Positions 8,667 through 17,660 of a stretch of 64,000 nt of DNA are shown here, in pieces. This DNA is from Gimesia benthica (GTDB lineage: Bacteria; Planctomycetota; Planctomycetia; Planctomycetales; Planctomycetaceae), in NCBI RefSeq assembly GCF_009720525.1, contig NZ_CP043930.1:6336001-6400000 (forward strand), in the 5' to 3' direction. Positions within the stretch are counted from its first letter, which is position 1; the number at the start of each line of letters is the position of its first letter. Under the pieces are notes generated by a model, which was given only the letters and a program-made list of their open reading frames with translations, had not been told where the DNA came from and did no database searches. The position numbers were made by a program, and so were the translations under genes.

Positions 8667-9820
8667 TAAATTGTCAGGTATCTCATGCCGGTTTCCCAGT
8701 CGTCGCTGAGTTCCACCAGGACCGCGGTCACCAGCCTCAGCAACGACTCCTCATTGGGAAACAGTCCCGCTACGCGGGTACGCCGTTTTAATTCCTTATT
8801 CTGCCGTTCGAGCATGTTTGTGGTTCGCATCCGCTTGCGATGACCGGCAGGGATGGTAAATACGGTCAGTCCTTCCAGGATGTTTTCTTCCGCCCAACTC
8901 GCCAGTTTCGGAGCTGTTTTTTCATGAGTGGAAACGAACCGTTTCAGTTCATTCAGCGCATCATCCAGGTCTCTGGCATTAAAGATATTGCGTAATTCAT
9001 CGCTCACCTGTTTGCGCAAATGAACCTTGGGAACGTATTGCATCGCGTTTTGCATCAAATGAAACTGGCAACGCTGCCAGGGCGTGCCAGCGAGCATGTT
9101 CTGTCGTGCCGCTTTCAGGCCTTCGTGTGCATCACTGACGATCAGCTTCACGCCATGCAGTCCGCGCTGGTTGAGTGAACCCAGGAATTCACGCCAATGG
9201 ACTTCGGCTTCGGAGAGCGACACAGACACTCCGAGTACGCTCCGATGACCGCTGGCCAGGACGCCGATCGCAATCAGCACGGCACAGTCCCGCACGCTGC
9301 CTTCCACGCGAACTTTTTCATAGCGGGCGTCGAGGATCAGGTATTCCACCTGCCCCAGCGGTCGATTACGCCACGTTTCCAGCTCTTCGTCGAGCAGTTT
9401 CGCTGCCCGACTGACCTGTGTACTGGTGACATCAAATCCACAGAGTTCGGTGGTGATTTTGGCGACCTTACGGGTAGAGACGCCTTGAACATACATTTCA
9501 GCGATTGCCAGCTTCAGTGCGCGTTCACTCCGTTCGCCGCGTTCCAGTGCAGAGGGATAAAAGTCGCCATCGCGTGTCTGGGGCACTTGCAGTTCCAGCT
9601 TTCCGAGGCGACTTTGAAATGATTTTGGCTTGAAACCGTTGGCATAAGAACGGCGTGTTACGCTGCGTTGATACGGTTCGGCACCGAGGTATTCGGAACG
9701 TTCCAGCTTCATCGCTTCGTTGAACAGGATCTGGAGTGCTTGCGACATTTCATCGAATCCATGATCGGCCAGGAGCTGGACAGCGTCGAGAATGTTGTTA
9801 GATTGTTGTTGGTGGGCCAT
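8666..9820 (-). CDS. IS256-family (mutator-type) transposase, copy 1
   Basis: The 384-residue DDE transposase has the usual length for the family. Visible parts are an N-terminal helical region, YLGAEPYQRSVTRRSYANG, the catalytic-core stretch VEYLILDARYEKVRVEG (first Asp), IVSDAHEGLKAA (second Asp), the WQRCQFHLMQNAM motif, and the C-terminal TTNMLERQNKELKRR segment with the catalytic Glu. The stop codon overlaps the ATG of the downstream RHS half (TAATG). The translation is identical to copy 2, which indicates recent movement. Confidence 0.95.
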   Translation of the reverse strand: MAHQQQSNNILDAVQLLADHGFDEMSQALQILFNEAMKLERSEYLGAEPYQRSVTRRSYANGFKPKSFQSRLGKLELQVPQTRDGDFYPSALERGERSERALKLAIAEMYVQGVSTRKVAKITTELCGFDVTSTQVSRAAKLLDEELETWRNRPLGQVEYLILDARYEKVRVEGSVRDCAVLIAIGVLASGHRSVLGVSVSLSEAEVHWREFLGSLNQRGLHGVKLIVSDAHEGLKAARQNMLAGTPWQRCQFHLMQNAMQYVPKVHLRKQVSDELRNIFNARDLDDALNELKRFVSTHEKTAPKLASWAEENILEGLTVFTIPAGHRKRMRTTNMLERQNKELKRRTRVAGLFPNEESLLRLVTAVLVELSDDWETGMRYLTI

Positions 9821-9890
9821 GGTTGGAGTTCCTTTTCTGTTGTGGAAAACATTAAAAAGAAACCGATCTGGCCCACCCTTTCAAGGGCTC

Positions 9891-9945
9891 GCCGGAGTGG
9901 TGCTTGTTATTTTCGCTACGCTCAAATAACAAGCACCACTCCGGC
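9891..9945. repeat. 22-bp perfect hairpin inside IS256 copy 1, upstream of transposase
   Basis: Arms at 9891-9912 and 9924-9945 are perfect complements with an 11-base loop. They sit between the outer inverted repeat and the transposase start. Such a stem could block transcription or translation entering from flanking genes. The same structure occurs at 40055-40109. Confidence 0.85.
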
Positions 9946-9970
9946 ACACAGGTAATTTACAGAAGAGATG

Positions 9971-12958
9971 TTACAGTAACGGAGTTGTTGTTCGGTTACG
10001 ACGTTTCAGCGAATCATAACCATAATCAACCTGATCATAATTGGTTCCTGCAGCACCAGTTCCAGAGCTTGGAATGCTGTGATAAGCGCGGGTTGATTCT
10101 AGCAAACAACATTCGGTGTACTGGTTGGTTATCCAGCTCACATAAGAAGTTTGTGCAAATGTGTCTGTCGGAAGTAGTTTCCCAGATGTTGAAGCACGTG
10201 TGGCACGAATACTTTCCAGTAAATTTCCATTTTTGTCAGTCTTGAAAATACTGACTGGATTACTAATGGTGTAGTTATAGTTTGGCGAATTTCCGGTGGC
10301 GTAACCTTGTGCTTGCCAGGTTTGGTTTTCATCTACATCTGATTTATAGACAAACCAATTTGCAGTTCTGACTGTCGTTGCCACTCCATCCAGATCGATT
10401 GAATGAGAGGGCCCCAGTGATTGTGTTATGCGGCCTTGCTCATCGTGTTCATAATGTGTTACTAAATTCAGACCACCACCAGAAGGAGTTGTCCAGCTTG
10501 CTGGCACACCTGATGCTGCACCAGTGTCAATGTCCTGGATTCGTTGTGTAAGAGTTCCTAAAGGGATATCGTAAACTGAATGGTTTATATAACCTCGTTC
10601 ATCCATCATCCAGGTCAGGTACCCGTATTCATCGAAGTATTCTTTCCGTGTATTAGCGATACCGGCCCCATTTTGACTAGTAGAAATGACGGGGAGTGTT
10701 GTCGTAATTTCTTTTATCTGACACGTTCCTTCATACCAGGTATAGGAGTACGAAGTGATGATCTTTTTCGTCTGATCGGTATCTGAAGGATACGAAATTT
10801 CTTTGGATAGAAAATAAGTCTGAACACTGGCAGAAGAAGATGAGGATGAAGAAGACGAACTTTCACTTCCATAGGAAATATATTCCCGCTCCAGCAGTTT
10901 GATCGACGTTCCTAACTCTCCTTCTTGGACACTGCTGGATGCCAGCCAGTTGGTGGGGGCGTGGTAGGTATAGGTCCGAATCAAACCACTATTATCCTGA
11001 AGATACTGATAGTTACCGCTGACTTCATGCAGAAGGTCGGAATATTGATCATCGTAGCCACTGATGGCCGAGGAACTGGCGTAAAAAATCACATTGGCAG
11101 AATCGTCGTATTTGAAGAACTCATACCATTCATCATTACCTGATTTAAGGATCTTGAGCATCGGCTGGCTGGCATAGTTGCAGTAGACGATGTTCTGACT
11201 GCCGTCAGGCAGAGTTTCAGTCGTTTTGGTTTTCCAGGCATTATAGTCGTCATCGAAACCGCTTTCTTCATAGCTGAATGTGAAAGTACGTGAGCCTCCC
11301 TGGACCATTTCTTTGGTGACACGCCGCTGTGAATCAAATTCATAATAAAAGTCAGCATATTGCGCAACTTGTGCATCAGTTGCCGTCAACGGATCAGAGA
11401 CATTGGGGTCAGCAGCCAGTTTGTTATAGGCTTCCTTGTTCAAAATGTATTTGAGCTGATGGGCAAAGCCGTTCTCTCCACCAGAGGAACTGGAACTGCT
11501 GGAGCTACTGCTGCCTGAGGTGAGAGTTTTATAATAACGATAATAGTTCGTACCGGTATCCTGCCAGGCACTGCCGTCCCATTGTTGGGTGGTTGCGGTT
11601 TTTAAATCCTCTTCCAGGCCATAGGATTCATTGGTGCCATAATAGGAGTAGATCGCACGCGAAATATTTTCCCAAGAGCCAGCACCTACTTTACGTGACA
11701 ATGTGACGCTGGAAAGGAGTAGGTCCCCTTCATCCTGATAGGCGTACTCAAACTTTTCGGTAGTGGTTACACTATTTTCCGTGTATTCACGCTCCACAGT
11801 TGTGAAATTACAACCATTACTACTCATACCAGTGACCGTGATTGTGTTACCGGCAGGGGAAATCCGACGGTAGAACATGCCAGTGTAGTCATCATATTCG
11901 GTGACGTTCCCTTTTAAATCTGTCAAACGGTAGACGTTGTTGTCAGTGTCATGTTCCAGCGTCGATTTTAGATTGAAACGGGGGACCCACTCCCCATCAA
12001 CTTTGTCAAACCAAAATGATGAACCACTTTCGCCTTGAATGACAACTTCTGTAATTTCTGTGCCAGCCAGACCTGATGGCCCTTGCACTAGGAAAGGCCA
12101 CTCCTTCACCTGCCAGTTATAGCCCTGACCGATGGTTTCTGAGTGGTCCAAGCGGGGACGAAAACTTCGTGTATGTCCCCAGGGAACGCCGTAACCTTTG
12201 ACACTGAGGTCAGTCACCCAGTAGTCAAATTCTCCTGTGCCATACCTGATAGGAGCTTCACTATAGGTCGGTAAGCGACAGTAATCTGTTCCACATGTTC
12301 CGCCTTCTTTACAACATTTACCATATCTATCTGAAGAGTGCCCAGAACCTCCTCTTGACCCTGAATTCCCATTTGTATCATTTGAAGGAGTACAACGTAT
12401 TCCATCGCATTGACCAGTAGGTCCGGGATTTGCGGCTCCCGTAGTGCCACGTGTACCCTCTCCGGAATTATCACCACCTGATCCACTTTCCGGGCCGTTA
12501 CCTCCAGGCGTACGAGGACAGCAATAAAAATCAGGATTACAGGGTGGAACGGAAGGTGGTTTTGCGGTCGGGCTTGGTACTCCATCAGAAACATCAATTG
12601 TAAGTCCTCCGGTGGGAGGAGGAGGAGTTCCATCACAACAACTTTCTGTTACACCTGTCGTTCCGAAAAATGCTGTTACTGGAGAGCAAGTTGCAAACTC
12701 GGAAAATATTTCATCCCCTCCACAATCTTGTAAACTCCAGTTTAGCTTAAAGATGGGCTCTCCAGTTTGTTCATTAATTCCATGACACTTCAAACTGAAT
12801 GAATACCCATCGCCGTCTTGAACGGCTATATAGCTTGACAGATCTCCTTTCCATTCCATCAGCACTTCAGTATTGAGATTCTTACATTGATCGAAAATGG
12901 CAAAAACTCTTATTAATAGTTTCGTAGGCATACCTTCTGGGCAGCAATTATTATCCAT
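9971..12958 (-). CDS. RHS repeat protein, N-terminal half (truncated by IS256)
   Basis: This 995-codon frame begins MDNNCCPEGMPTKLL and ends four codons inside the IS. It contains a Pro/Gly/Ser/Cys-rich linker (about 115-215), then the RHS N-terminal core (EFDYWVTDLSVKGYGVPWGH, LTDLKGNVTEYDDYTG) and YD-type repeats. Two poly-Ser tracts use mixed codons. The frame continues as RNRTTT|PGGTIALN into the other half if the IS and one 8-bp duplication are removed, giving 2,101 codons including stop. RHS proteins are large surface or secreted beta-cage proteins, often with a toxic C-terminal tip. With the insertion this half has no core domain. Confidence 0.9.
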   Translation of the reverse strand: MDNNCCPEGMPTKLLIRVFAIFDQCKNLNTEVLMEWKGDLSSYIAVQDGDGYSFSLKCHGINEQTGEPIFKLNWSLQDCGGDEIFSEFATCSPVTAFFGTTGVTESCCDGTPPPPTGGLTIDVSDGVPSPTAKPPSVPPCNPDFYCCPRTPGGNGPESGSGGDNSGEGTRGTTGAANPGPTGQCDGIRCTPSNDTNGNSGSRGGSGHSSDRYGKCCKEGGTCGTDYCRLPTYSEAPIRYGTGEFDYWVTDLSVKGYGVPWGHTRSFRPRLDHSETIGQGYNWQVKEWPFLVQGPSGLAGTEITEVVIQGESGSSFWFDKVDGEWVPRFNLKSTLEHDTDNNVYRLTDLKGNVTEYDDYTGMFYRRISPAGNTITVTGMSSNGCNFTTVEREYTENSVTTTEKFEYAYQDEGDLLLSSVTLSRKVGAGSWENISRAIYSYYGTNESYGLEEDLKTATTQQWDGSAWQDTGTNYYRYYKTLTSGSSSSSSSSSSGGENGFAHQLKYILNKEAYNKLAADPNVSDPLTATDAQVAQYADFYYEFDSQRRVTKEMVQGGSRTFTFSYEESGFDDDYNAWKTKTTETLPDGSQNIVYCNYASQPMLKILKSGNDEWYEFFKYDDSANVIFYASSSAISGYDDQYSDLLHEVSGNYQYLQDNSGLIRTYTYHAPTNWLASSSVQEGELGTSIKLLEREYISYGSESSSSSSSSSSASVQTYFLSKEISYPSDTDQTKKIITSYSYTWYEGTCQIKEITTTLPVISTSQNGAGIANTRKEYFDEYGYLTWMMDERGYINHSVYDIPLGTLTQRIQDIDTGAASGVPASWTTPSGGGLNLVTHYEHDEQGRITQSLGPSHSIDLDGVATTVRTANWFVYKSDVDENQTWQAQGYATGNSPNYNYTISNPVSIFKTDKNGNLLESIRATRASTSGKLLPTDTFAQTSYVSWITNQYTECCLLESTRAYHSIPSSGTGAAGTNYDQVDYGYDSLKRRNRTTTPLL

Positions 12959-13026
12959 AGCTACATTCCTTTGATTTTATGTTTTATGATTTGACTGATG
13001 AGTAGGTAGAGAGAGTCGGTTGTGGT

Positions 13027-13374
13027 TTACGATGAATCAACAGCTACAAAATCAGTACAATTCACACAGCAGGAAATTCCATCAATAGATTTCGCCACCG
13101 TGCAGCATTCATGCTGAGCACAATCAAACACCTTGAGCTTAACGGTCCCCCGACAGGAAGGGCATTCCACTTCATCCACGACGTCTCCTCGATGCTGGCA
13201 CACTTCTCGCAGCTGAAATCTACGTTTCACCTGCTGCAGAATCGATTGGCCATTTTCAAATTGATCAAAATAATCCTGCCGCCTGCGACACAATTCATAA
13301 TAATGTCGCGATTTTTCACACTGGTGTCGTTCGCACCAGCCGGGCTTTGTACATTCACAGGGTGTGACTTTCAT
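13027..13374 (-). CDS. Cys-rich small protein with N-terminal CxC..WC..H motif
   Basis: The 115-residue protein begins MKVTPCECTKPGWCERHQCE and has at least 14 Cys, including a CPSCRGTVKLKVFDC zinc-ribbon-like segment and HECC..CCVNC near the C-terminus. Its first 40 residues match the start of the neighbouring glycosyltransferase at 14864-16987 (CNCESEGWCSRHNVEK..LC...FEQWERG). This suggests a shared small metal-binding N-terminal module. It sits eight bases after the hldE stop on the same strand and is probably in the same operon. No enzymatic role is evident. Confidence 0.7.
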   Translation of the reverse strand: MKVTPCECTKPGWCERHQCEKSRHYYELCRRRQDYFDQFENGQSILQQVKRRFQLREVCQHRGDVVDEVECPSCRGTVKLKVFDCAQHECCTVAKSIDGISCCVNCTDFVAVDSS

Positions 13375-13382
13375 CTTCTTAT

Positions 13383-14825
13383 TTATCCTTTTACCGAGGC
13401 TAAAATATCTGTTGTCGAAACGCCGTCGATTTGCCCGGTAATCCGGACATCACCTCCGTAACCGAAGACGATTTCTTTACCGATCACTTCATCCACCTGG
13501 TAGGTGCCCCCTTTCACGAGGACATCGGGACGAATTTCCCTCAACAGTTTGTGGGGGGTAGCTTCATCGAAGATGAGCACATGATCGACGCTAGCCAGCG
13601 CCGACAGGAGCGCGGCTCGATTCTGTTCGCCGATGACGGGGCGGTCGGGGCCTTTGAGCCTGCTCACACTGGCATCGCTGTTAACAGCGACGATGAGGAC
13701 CTCTCCCAATGCGGCTGCTTGTTTGAGATAGGTGACGTGCCCGATGTGCAACAGGTCGAAACAACCGTTAGTGAAAACGACTTTCTTGCCAGACAGGCGA
13801 TAGTCTTGTGACATTTTTGCCATCTGATCGAGAGTCACCAGCTTGTCGTCCGCGCTCGTTGTTTCAGGCTGTCGCTTAGTCAACAGTGCGTCGCGACTGA
13901 TCCCTACCACGCCCAGATGTTCAATCTGTAAGCCGGCAGCCTGATTAGCCAAGACGATGGTCTCATCCAACTGCAAACCGGTCGCCTGTCCGAAGCCCAG
14001 AACCGCCAGAACAGTGTCGCCTGCACCTGTGATATCGTAAACAGCACGTTTTTGAGTCGCGAAGATTTTTTTCTCACCGCCCCTGCCGACAAGCACCATT
14101 CCCTGGCTGTCGAGCGTGACAAGAGTGTGCGAAAGATCCAGGTTCTCACAAAGCTGTGTTGCCGCTTCCAGAGCTGCTTCCGGCGTCTCGACAGCTTGTC
14201 CCGTAGCCCGAACCGTTTCAAGCCGATTGGGCTTGAGCAGATCGGCCCCTCGATATCTGCTGAAATCGTCTATAGCAGCGGGATCTATCAAAACGGGAAT
14301 CTGTTGGGCATGTGCTAGATCAATGACCTGTTTCAGCAAGTGGGGCGTGCAGACCCCTTTGGCATAATCGGAAATCAACAAGACCTGACAGTCAGCCAAC
14401 TGTTGACGAACCTCTTCAAGTAGTGTCGATTCCAATTCCTCGCAAATTGGATCTGACGATTCGTCGTCGACGCGAAGCATCTGGTGGGGATGTCGACCGG
14501 CGGCACGACCGATAAACCGTTCTTTGGTCGTCGTTGGCCGCAGCGAATCTGTTAGCACGGATTGGGAACCGATGCCCGATTCATCCAGCAGTTTTTGTAA
14601 AATGCGTCCGTTGGTGTCGTTTCCTACGACACCAACCAGTGAGACACGCATCTCCAGATCTCGGAGTAAAGCGGCCACACTGGCGGCTCCCCCCAGTCGT
14701 GTTTCTCGTTGATCGGTTTTGAGCACCATGACTGGTGCTTCCGGGCTGACCCGTTCGGCATTGCCCCACGTGTACTGATCCAGGATCAGATCACCCAGGA
14801 CCACAATCTTCGGATTTGTTTTCAT
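13383..14825 (-). CDS. hldE: Bifunctional heptose-7-phosphate kinase / heptose-1-phosphate adenylyltransferase
   Basis: The 480-residue protein has the standard HldE length and fusion. Residues 1-315 form a ribokinase-type kinase (LGGAASVAALLRDLEM; signature DITGAGDTVLAVLGFG with the catalytic Asp). Residues about 340-480 form a cytidylyltransferase-fold domain (FTNGCFDLLHIGHVTYLKQA with the HxGH motif). The enzyme phosphorylates D-glycero-D-manno-heptose 7-phosphate and later adenylylates heptose 1-phosphate, making ADP-heptose in the cytoplasm. Upstream genes on the same strand encode GT9 heptosyltransferase-like enzymes, the expected users of that donor. Confidence 0.95.
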   Translation of the reverse strand: MKTNPKIVVLGDLILDQYTWGNAERVSPEAPVMVLKTDQRETRLGGAASVAALLRDLEMRVSLVGVVGNDTNGRILQKLLDESGIGSQSVLTDSLRPTTTKERFIGRAAGRHPHQMLRVDDESSDPICEELESTLLEEVRQQLADCQVLLISDYAKGVCTPHLLKQVIDLAHAQQIPVLIDPAAIDDFSRYRGADLLKPNRLETVRATGQAVETPEAALEAATQLCENLDLSHTLVTLDSQGMVLVGRGGEKKIFATQKRAVYDITGAGDTVLAVLGFGQATGLQLDETIVLANQAAGLQIEHLGVVGISRDALLTKRQPETTSADDKLVTLDQMAKMSQDYRLSGKKVVFTNGCFDLLHIGHVTYLKQAAALGEVLIVAVNSDASVSRLKGPDRPVIGEQNRAALLSALASVDHVLIFDEATPHKLLREIRPDVLVKGGTYQVDEVIGKEIVFGYGGDVRITGQIDGVSTTDILASVKG

Positions 14826-14863
14826 CGTCGCTCCTTCATCACGATGATCGGGATTTGTTATTT

Positions 14864-16987
14864 TCAGTTTGCCGCCGGTACGGCTGAGTTAATCTTTTCC
14901 AGGTAAAAAATCCGCTCATCTCGATATTCAGTCATTGTTTCAAGATGTTCTTCCGAGACAGAGATTTCCGGATATTTCGCAAAACAGTTCTGCAGATCTT
15001 CCAGTCGGAATGAAATCACCGGGACCGTGGTACCATCTTCAAATTGATGGTCACCGCGGTTATGAGTCTCTTCTGCAAAGGGTGTGTAAATCACAATCAC
15101 CAACTTGCGTTGAAACGAGCTTAGGGCATTTTCCAGCACCTGCCGCCAGTGATGGTTGTGTTCCAGAACGTGGCGTAACAGGATGCCTTCGGATTGACTG
15201 CGGTAGGAACAGAGATCGACGACTCGATCTGCGTATTCCGTTTTCGTGCCATCGAGATTCTGAACATCGGCGTCACTGTGTCCAGAGAATATTTTGGAAA
15301 ACCAACCGAATCCACAGCCCCAATCTTCAATTTGTTCACAGTCTGCCAGAAACTGCGCCGCCCGGTGATAGGTAACTTCATCGCCGAAGGGTCGCTGTTC
15401 TCCGGTAATCAGCGTGTCCCATTTTCCCTGGTTGGTTTCGGCATTCGTTTCCCGGTGCTCACATTCACAACGCCAGTCGATGCGTGCTTCCAGCCCAGTT
15501 TGTTTGAGACGAGTATAGAAAGCGAGATCAAAATCAGGCGGATCAGCCTGGGATGTGAAGATAGACTGCCGTAACAGGCTGCCACGAATGATCGTGCAGC
15601 CGAAACCGTTGCCGGCGATCGTCTGAAGTCCCTCTCCAGGCTCTTGAAAGCTGTGATAGCCTTCCTGCCAGGCACAATATCCCCCGTGATAGCGGCTACG
15701 GTAAGGGGCGGCCACAGAAGCGGTTTTGCCGTCAAAGCCCAGCAGTAATTGCTGGCAGACATTATCCGGTGGCAGAATATCGTCTTCCAGAATCCAGACA
15801 TATTCGGTGGTGACTTCGCGGGCCAGCCGATTGTAAATCCGTGCCATGGCCTGACGCACAGATTGCTGAATTTCTTCTTCCCGCCGGTTGTCGTCTGCCA
15901 GGCGGGGTGGGCCGACTGCGGTTTGAATGTAATTCACAGCAAGATAGTCGGACTGGGCTGCCCAGTTTTTGACGAGGGAACTGAATTCCGCGCTTTGACT
16001 GGTGTCGATTAAGAGAAGTCGCGTTTGATCATGCGGCCATGACTGACGTTCCAGAAAGGCGGCCAATGCGGGCCAGAGTGTTTTTCTTCCCGACAGTGGA
16101 ATACACAGCGTCACCTGTTCCTGGTCGAGTGCCGCATATTGAAAATATTTTGACCTTTTCTCCAGCATAAGATGCGTAAAGTTCGCTGTATGCTGGCGAT
16201 AGTGATAAACGGCCTTCTGTTTGGCAGCCATCCAGCCATCACGTAAAGTATGCCGCCATAAAAACCAGTCCCCTTGTGTGTAAACGGGATCGAACATCTT
16301 TTCAAAGACCCGGCTCAAGACAATCGCATCTCGGCGGACTAAACTTCCCGCATGAATATAATTGTCGAGTTCCAGTTTTCCAGCATCATAAACGGCCGGG
16401 TACGTGCGGTATTCGGTTCTTTCACCAAACAGCTGGCAGTCGGAATAGACCACGGCGATTCGGTCATTCGTGAACTCCGCCAACCCTTGTTCCACATAAT
16501 CAGGTGAAAGAATATCGTCGGCATCGAGAAAGCAGACAATGGGAGAGGATGTCGCTTCAAAGCCGGCCTGACGGGTTTTATGAACGTTACGGAAATCAAC
16601 GCGTAAATACTTCACCCCTTCTGCTGCAAAGGATGCCGCAATATCAGCGGTGTTATCTGTTGACGCATCATCGACCACGAAGATTTCCGTAGCGGGTACT
16701 GTCTGGTTGAGCACACTTTCAATACACTCTTCCAGAAAGGCACCATAATTGTGGGCAATAATGGCTACCGCGACTTTCAGAGAGGGATTGAATTTGAGCT
16801 TGTTCCCCCGAGAAAGTAATTCCGCTCTCTGTTCCGACGTGAGCTGGCCGGGGCCGGTTCCCCGCTCCCATTGTTCAAAGTGCGTTTCGCTGAACTGGCA
16901 CAGGCGGAAGCAGGATTTGTTTTTTTCGACGTTATGCCGAGAGCACCAGCCCTCGGACTCACAATTGCAGGCAGTATTTCTTTTCAT
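14864..16987 (-). CDS. Multi-domain glycosyltransferase (GT2-like) with C-terminal methyltransferase-like domain
   Basis: I place the start at ATG 16987 (MKRNTACNCESEGWC), giving 707 aa; an earlier in-frame ATG would overlap the upstream gene. Domains in order: a Cys/His N-terminal module (about 1-45), a GT2 domain (VAVAIIAHNYGAFLEECIES, then FVVDDASTDNTADIA and FLDADDILSPDYV), a second GT2-like region with an acidic motif (YVWILEDDILPPDN), and a methyltransferase-type domain (IEDWGCGFGWFSKIF, ILLRHVLEHNHHW). It probably adds and modifies sugars of a cell-surface glycan. The exact donor and acceptor are unknown. Confidence 0.82.
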   Translation of the reverse strand: MKRNTACNCESEGWCSRHNVEKNKSCFRLCQFSETHFEQWERGTGPGQLTSEQRAELLSRGNKLKFNPSLKVAVAIIAHNYGAFLEECIESVLNQTVPATEIFVVDDASTDNTADIAASFAAEGVKYLRVDFRNVHKTRQAGFEATSSPIVCFLDADDILSPDYVEQGLAEFTNDRIAVVYSDCQLFGERTEYRTYPAVYDAGKLELDNYIHAGSLVRRDAIVLSRVFEKMFDPVYTQGDWFLWRHTLRDGWMAAKQKAVYHYRQHTANFTHLMLEKRSKYFQYAALDQEQVTLCIPLSGRKTLWPALAAFLERQSWPHDQTRLLLIDTSQSAEFSSLVKNWAAQSDYLAVNYIQTAVGPPRLADDNRREEEIQQSVRQAMARIYNRLAREVTTEYVWILEDDILPPDNVCQQLLLGFDGKTASVAAPYRSRYHGGYCAWQEGYHSFQEPGEGLQTIAGNGFGCTIIRGSLLRQSIFTSQADPPDFDLAFYTRLKQTGLEARIDWRCECEHRETNAETNQGKWDTLITGEQRPFGDEVTYHRAAQFLADCEQIEDWGCGFGWFSKIFSGHSDADVQNLDGTKTEYADRVVDLCSYRSQSEGILLRHVLEHNHHWRQVLENALSSFQRKLVIVIYTPFAEETHNRGDHQFEDGTTVPVISFRLEDLQNCFAKYPEISVSEEHLETMTEYRDERIFYLEKINSAVPAAN

Positions 16988-16997
16988 GATTTGTTCT

Positions 16998-17660
16998 TTA
17001 CCGTTTATATGTTTCAAATTCGGGGGTCTCGCAGGTTTGCCAGGTGGAGTCTCCATTTCTCCATCCCAGGTGATGGGCTCCTCCGGGCAGGACAGCGATC
17101 TGCTCTCCCCGGCTTTGCAGCGAATGGGGACTGTCTCGGCAGACCCACCAGTCAAAGTCTTTCAGGTTGTCGATTGGCAGCGGTCGCATCTGTTCCAGAC
17201 GCGTTGTTTCCAGAATCAGACTGCAGCCGCGTTCGGATTGTTTACGCTGCCAGGTCTCAGGTCCGTCCTCAAATTCACCCAATGCAATATGTTCGGGACT
17301 GTGCTGATAACTGACGGCGCCAAAGTTGGAATAGTGTCGCAGTAAATTGATGGCCAGGGAGAACGGTCGTTGATAAACCATGTCCGCATCACTGATGAGA
17401 ATGTGAGAAAAACGATTCACATAGTTCACTGGCAAGATACGTTCCAAAGCCACATTGATTCCGTAATTTCGGTCCAACAGTAAGTAACCGGTGAGCCAGT
17501 CTGTGTTGCGAATCACGGTTTGTGTTTCCTGATCAGAACCGTTATCCACGACGTAAGTTTCCGTCTGCAATCCTTCCCTCCTTAGCTGGATGGACGCCAG
17601 CGTCTGCTGCAGGAAGTGAGGACGATTCCAGCTCACCACGATGATGCATAACTCTTTCAT
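16998..17660 (-). CDS. GT2-family glycosyltransferase
   Basis: Start at ATG 17660 (MKELCIIVVSWNRPHFLQQT), which overlaps the upstream stop as ATGA and so is probably translationally coupled; the product is 220 aa. GT-A features are TYVVDNGSDQETQTVI (nucleotide-binding acidic region) and SHILISDADMVYQRPF with the DxD-type metal motif. Further in-frame sequence lies upstream but overlaps the neighbouring gene. It is shorter than many GT2 enzymes, and substrate specificity cannot be read from sequence. It belongs to the heptose/glycan operon. Confidence 0.85.
   Translation of the reverse strand: MKELCIIVVSWNRPHFLQQTLASIQLRREGLQTETYVVDNGSDQETQTVIRNTDWLTGYLLLDRNYGINVALERILPVNYVNRFSHILISDADMVYQRPFSLAINLLRHYSNFGAVSYQHSPEHIALGEFEDGPETWQRKQSERGCSLILETTRLEQMRPLPIDNLKDFDWWVCRDSPHSLQSRGEQIAVLPGGAHHLGWRNGDSTWQTCETPEFETYKR

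Larger units (their letters stand above)
8610..9980 (-). mobile_element. IS256-family insertion sequence, copy 1 (1,371 bp)
   Basis: The element is bounded by 8-bp duplications (GGAGTTGT at 8602-8609 and 9981-9988). Its ends are imperfect ~30-bp inverted repeats sharing TTCTGTAAATT. It carries one mutator-type transposase gene and a long hairpin near the transposase 5' side. A second copy of exactly the same length lies at 40020-41390 in the opposite orientation. It splits the RHS gene. Confidence 0.93.
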
